From positions 1 to 38,126 of IMG/VR virus record IMGVR_UViG_3300021138_000086: a DNA stretch of 38,126 bases; one strand, 5' to 3'. Source of the stretch: a virus. Positions 36,245 through 38,126 of this stretch are shown here, one piece after another (position 1 is the first letter of the stretch; the number at the start of each line of letters is the position of its first letter). Under the pieces are notes generated by a model. The model did no database searches and was not told the DNA's origin. It was given only the letters and a program-made list of their open reading frames with translations. The translations under genes and the position numbers were made by a program.

Positions 36245-38126
36245 ATGGCCTCAACATACTCACCGAATTTACGTATCGAACTAATCGGTACAGGCGACCA
36301 AGCTGGTACTTGGGGAAATACAACCAACGGTACTGACCAGTACGTACTTGAGAATGCCGTCAGTGGGTACCAAGCTATCCCTATTAATTCATCAAATCAA
36401 GCGCTAACCTATGTTTATGGTTCTACAACCTCAGCAGCGTCTAATCAGTCAGTCTTTGCATTTTTACAATTAACTACTGGTACGGTAACTACGGCGTTTA
36501 ACCTATATGCACCGCCTACACCAAAATCCTATGTTGTCTATAACAATACCACATATACTGCGACTATCTATAATAGTACAGCTATCGGTAATACCATCCC
36601 TGCAGGTGCGGGTGTAGTTATTGCTGCTGGTGCGACAATTACTGTTTGGTCTGATGGTCAAAATTTCCGTGCGGCTAATACTGCGGCTGGTAACTTCCTT
36701 GTAGAGGGTAATTTAACTGTACTTGGTAACGACACAGAAATTGGTAATTTTTCAGCTGCTAACGTTTTTGCTGCCTTTGAACAGGCTACGTTTACAGGTA
36801 GTATTTCTGGTAATACTTTAACCGTACCAACAGGCGGGGTTTCTGTAGGATCTGTTTTTGTTGGTCAAATTATTTCCGGTACAGGTATTGCCGCTGCCAC
36901 ATCCACTAACTTAACTAATCCCCTATCTACTACAAACGGCAGCGCTACTGTAACAGTAACCCAGGCGGGTCATGGGTTTTCAAATGGTACTCCTGTAACT
37001 ATTGCTGGAGCTTCTGCAACGGGTGGCATTCCAAGTACAAGCTTAAACGGTACATATTCAATTACCTATATTAATGCTAATAGTTATTCATTTACTGCTG
37101 GTGCAGCAGCTTCTTCGACAGTATCCGGCGATGGCGGTGCTGTTACAGTTACTACTCCTTCTACCCAAATTACAGCATTAGGTTCTGGCACAGGTGGCGC
37201 AGGTACATACCTTGTTAATATTTCACAGACTGTAGGTTCTACAACTATTACTGGTTCTCCTGCGGCTATTGCTACAACCCCTGCTACTACTGATAACTCA
37301 AATAACGTAGCTACAACAGCATTTGTTAAGAACGCATTATCTGCAAGCGGTAGCTTTGTATACCCTAACGTTGGTATTCCTAATTCAACAGGTGCTGCAT
37401 GGGGTACATCTTATAATTCTTCAAATCCAATTCCAGTAAGTTTTGGGGGTACAGGCTTAGCGACTTTAACTTCGGGAGCTGTATTAGTTGGTAATGGTAC
37501 AAGTGTACCAACAGCTATTTCTCCAAGCTTTGCAAATAACGTACTAGCTTCTAATGGTTCTGTATGGTCTTCAACCCCGTTTAGTACACTACTAGGTACA
37601 AGCGCAGTAACTTCTTTTAATGGTCGTACTGGACCAGTAACTCCTTCTTCAACAGACTATAGTTCTTACTACTATCCGCTTAGCTCAAACCCGTCAAACT
37701 ATGTAACTTCATCTGCGCTTTCTGGGTATGCTCAATTAAGTGGCACAAATAACTTTACTGGAGCAAATACCTATAGTTCTACAGCTAGCATAACCGCAAC
37801 AGGAACCAGCGCAGGTAACCTGCGTATTGGTGTAACTTACAGCACTTATAGTTCTGGACTTTCAGCTACATCATTGCAACTTGCTGGTAATGGTGTTGGG
37901 GTTTTATTTGACCCAACTACTAATACCGTGGGTTTTCTAAATGGTTTTGGAGGTGGTAGTGGTACATATTTATCAATAACTCCTACAAGCGGCACTGTAG
38001 GTTTAGCTAATAATACTCTATATACAACCGCTGTTGATGCTATTAAAGGTGGTAGTTCTACTGCGTGGATTGCTACGTCAGACATTCGCCTTAAAAATAA
38101 TATCCAAGACTATACAAAAGGTCTTG
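36245..38126 (+). CDS. Tail fibre with Peptidase_S74 chaperone domain, partial at the right edge
   Basis: The frame is open from ATG 36245 (TAAGGA RBS) to the window edge, 627 codons. The N-terminus YSPNLRIELIGTGDQAGTWG is typical of phage fibre anchors. Residues 182-340 hold a nested pair of beta domains with an FCCH-like unit inside. The visible end, SDIRLKNNIQDYTKGL, is the start of the Peptidase_S74 intramolecular chaperone, which trims itself after trimerisation. The stop is beyond the window. Confidence 0.9.
   Translation, partial: MASTYSPNLRIELIGTGDQAGTWGNTTNGTDQYVLENAVSGYQAIPINSSNQALTYVYGSTTSAASNQSVFAFLQLTTGTVTTAFNLYAPPTPKSYVVYNNTTYTATIYNSTAIGNTIPAGAGVVIAAGATITVWSDGQNFRAANTAAGNFLVEGNLTVLGNDTEIGNFSAANVFAAFEQATFTGSISGNTLTVPTGGVSVGSVFVGQIISGTGIAAATSTNLTNPLSTTNGSATVTVTQAGHGFSNGTPVTIAGASATGGIPSTSLNGTYSITYINANSYSFTAGAAASSTVSGDGGAVTVTTPSTQITALGSGTGGAGTYLVNISQTVGSTTITGSPAAIATTPATTDNSNNVATTAFVKNALSASGSFVYPNVGIPNSTGAAWGTSYNSSNPIPVSFGGTGLATLTSGAVLVGNGTSVPTAISPSFANNVLASNGSVWSSTPFSTLLGTSAVTSFNGRTGPVTPSSTDYSSYYYPLSSNPSNYVTSSALSGYAQLSGTNNFTGANTYSSTASITATGTSAGNLRIGVTYSTYSSGLSATSLQLAGNGVGVLFDPTTNTVGFLNGFGGGSGTYLSITPTSGTVGLANNTLYTTAVDAIKGGSSTAWIATSDIRLKNNIQDYTKGL

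Noticed and set aside
1-38126. CRISPR array, integrase, attachment sites or tRNA genes
   Set aside because: I read both strands for spaced repeats, recombinase motifs and tRNA folds and found nothing that stood up, so the window gives no evidence on a temperate life style beyond the repressor-like regulators.

Overview
The window is part of the genome of a tailed double-stranded DNA bacteriophage. It carries a complete packaging and capsid module (small and large terminase, portal, scaffold-like protein, Mu gpT-like major capsid protein), followed by connector-type proteins and several fibre or spike proteins. I see no tape-measure, tail-tube or sheath gene between the capsid gene and the right edge, so a short-tailed (podovirus-like) particle is the best guess. 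The host cannot be read from the sequence. The near-consensus sigma70 promoters and an rrn-like boxA suggest a proteobacterium-like transcription machinery. No tRNA, rRNA, CRISPR array, integrase or DNA polymerase was found in the window, and both edges cut through genes.

Layout: (1) About 1-9,650, minus strand: an early or accessory operon of tightly packed genes, many joined by ATGA overlaps. It holds a VRR-NUC nuclease, a DUF6378-like protein, many small unknowns, and a three-gene module of MoxR-type AAA+ ATPase, DUF3150-like protein and metallopeptidase/VWA protein. (2) About 9,500-12,140: the control region. It holds two small DNA-binding proteins (ribbon-helix-helix and helix-turn-helix), three strong leftward promoters, a long leader with a boxA/hairpin (nut-like) element, a short iteron array, tandem terminators, and a divergent switch region with several palindromes. 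A 15-bp palindrome, TCGGGACwGTCCCGA, is scattered at eight positions from 3.7 to 11.6 kb. (3) About 12,140-38,126, plus strand: a 42-aa leader gene with its own terminator, then the late genes. Small basic proteins linked by TAATG overlaps lie between the capsid and connector genes. An antisense pair (HNH endonuclease and GNAT acetyltransferase) sits just after the capsid gene.

The most striking content is at 34,003-35,158. A heme oxygenase gene overlaps a ferredoxin-dependent bilin reductase gene, both embedded in the tail-fibre operon. Together they would turn host heme into biliverdin and then a phycobilin. The reductase has Asp49, His63 and Asp80 at the positions of the PcyA Glu-His-Asp triad. 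This is the pattern of PcyX, the phage bilin reductase family that makes phycoerythrobilin. No other photosynthesis gene is visible in the window.

Inferred scheme: early leftward transcription starts at the consensus promoters at 9.67 and 8.04 kb and is modulated by a repressor at the dispersed palindromes and possibly by antitermination. Late rightward transcription from about 12.1 kb makes the virion and, with the fibres, the pigment enzymes. All assignments were made by reading motifs; no database search was run.
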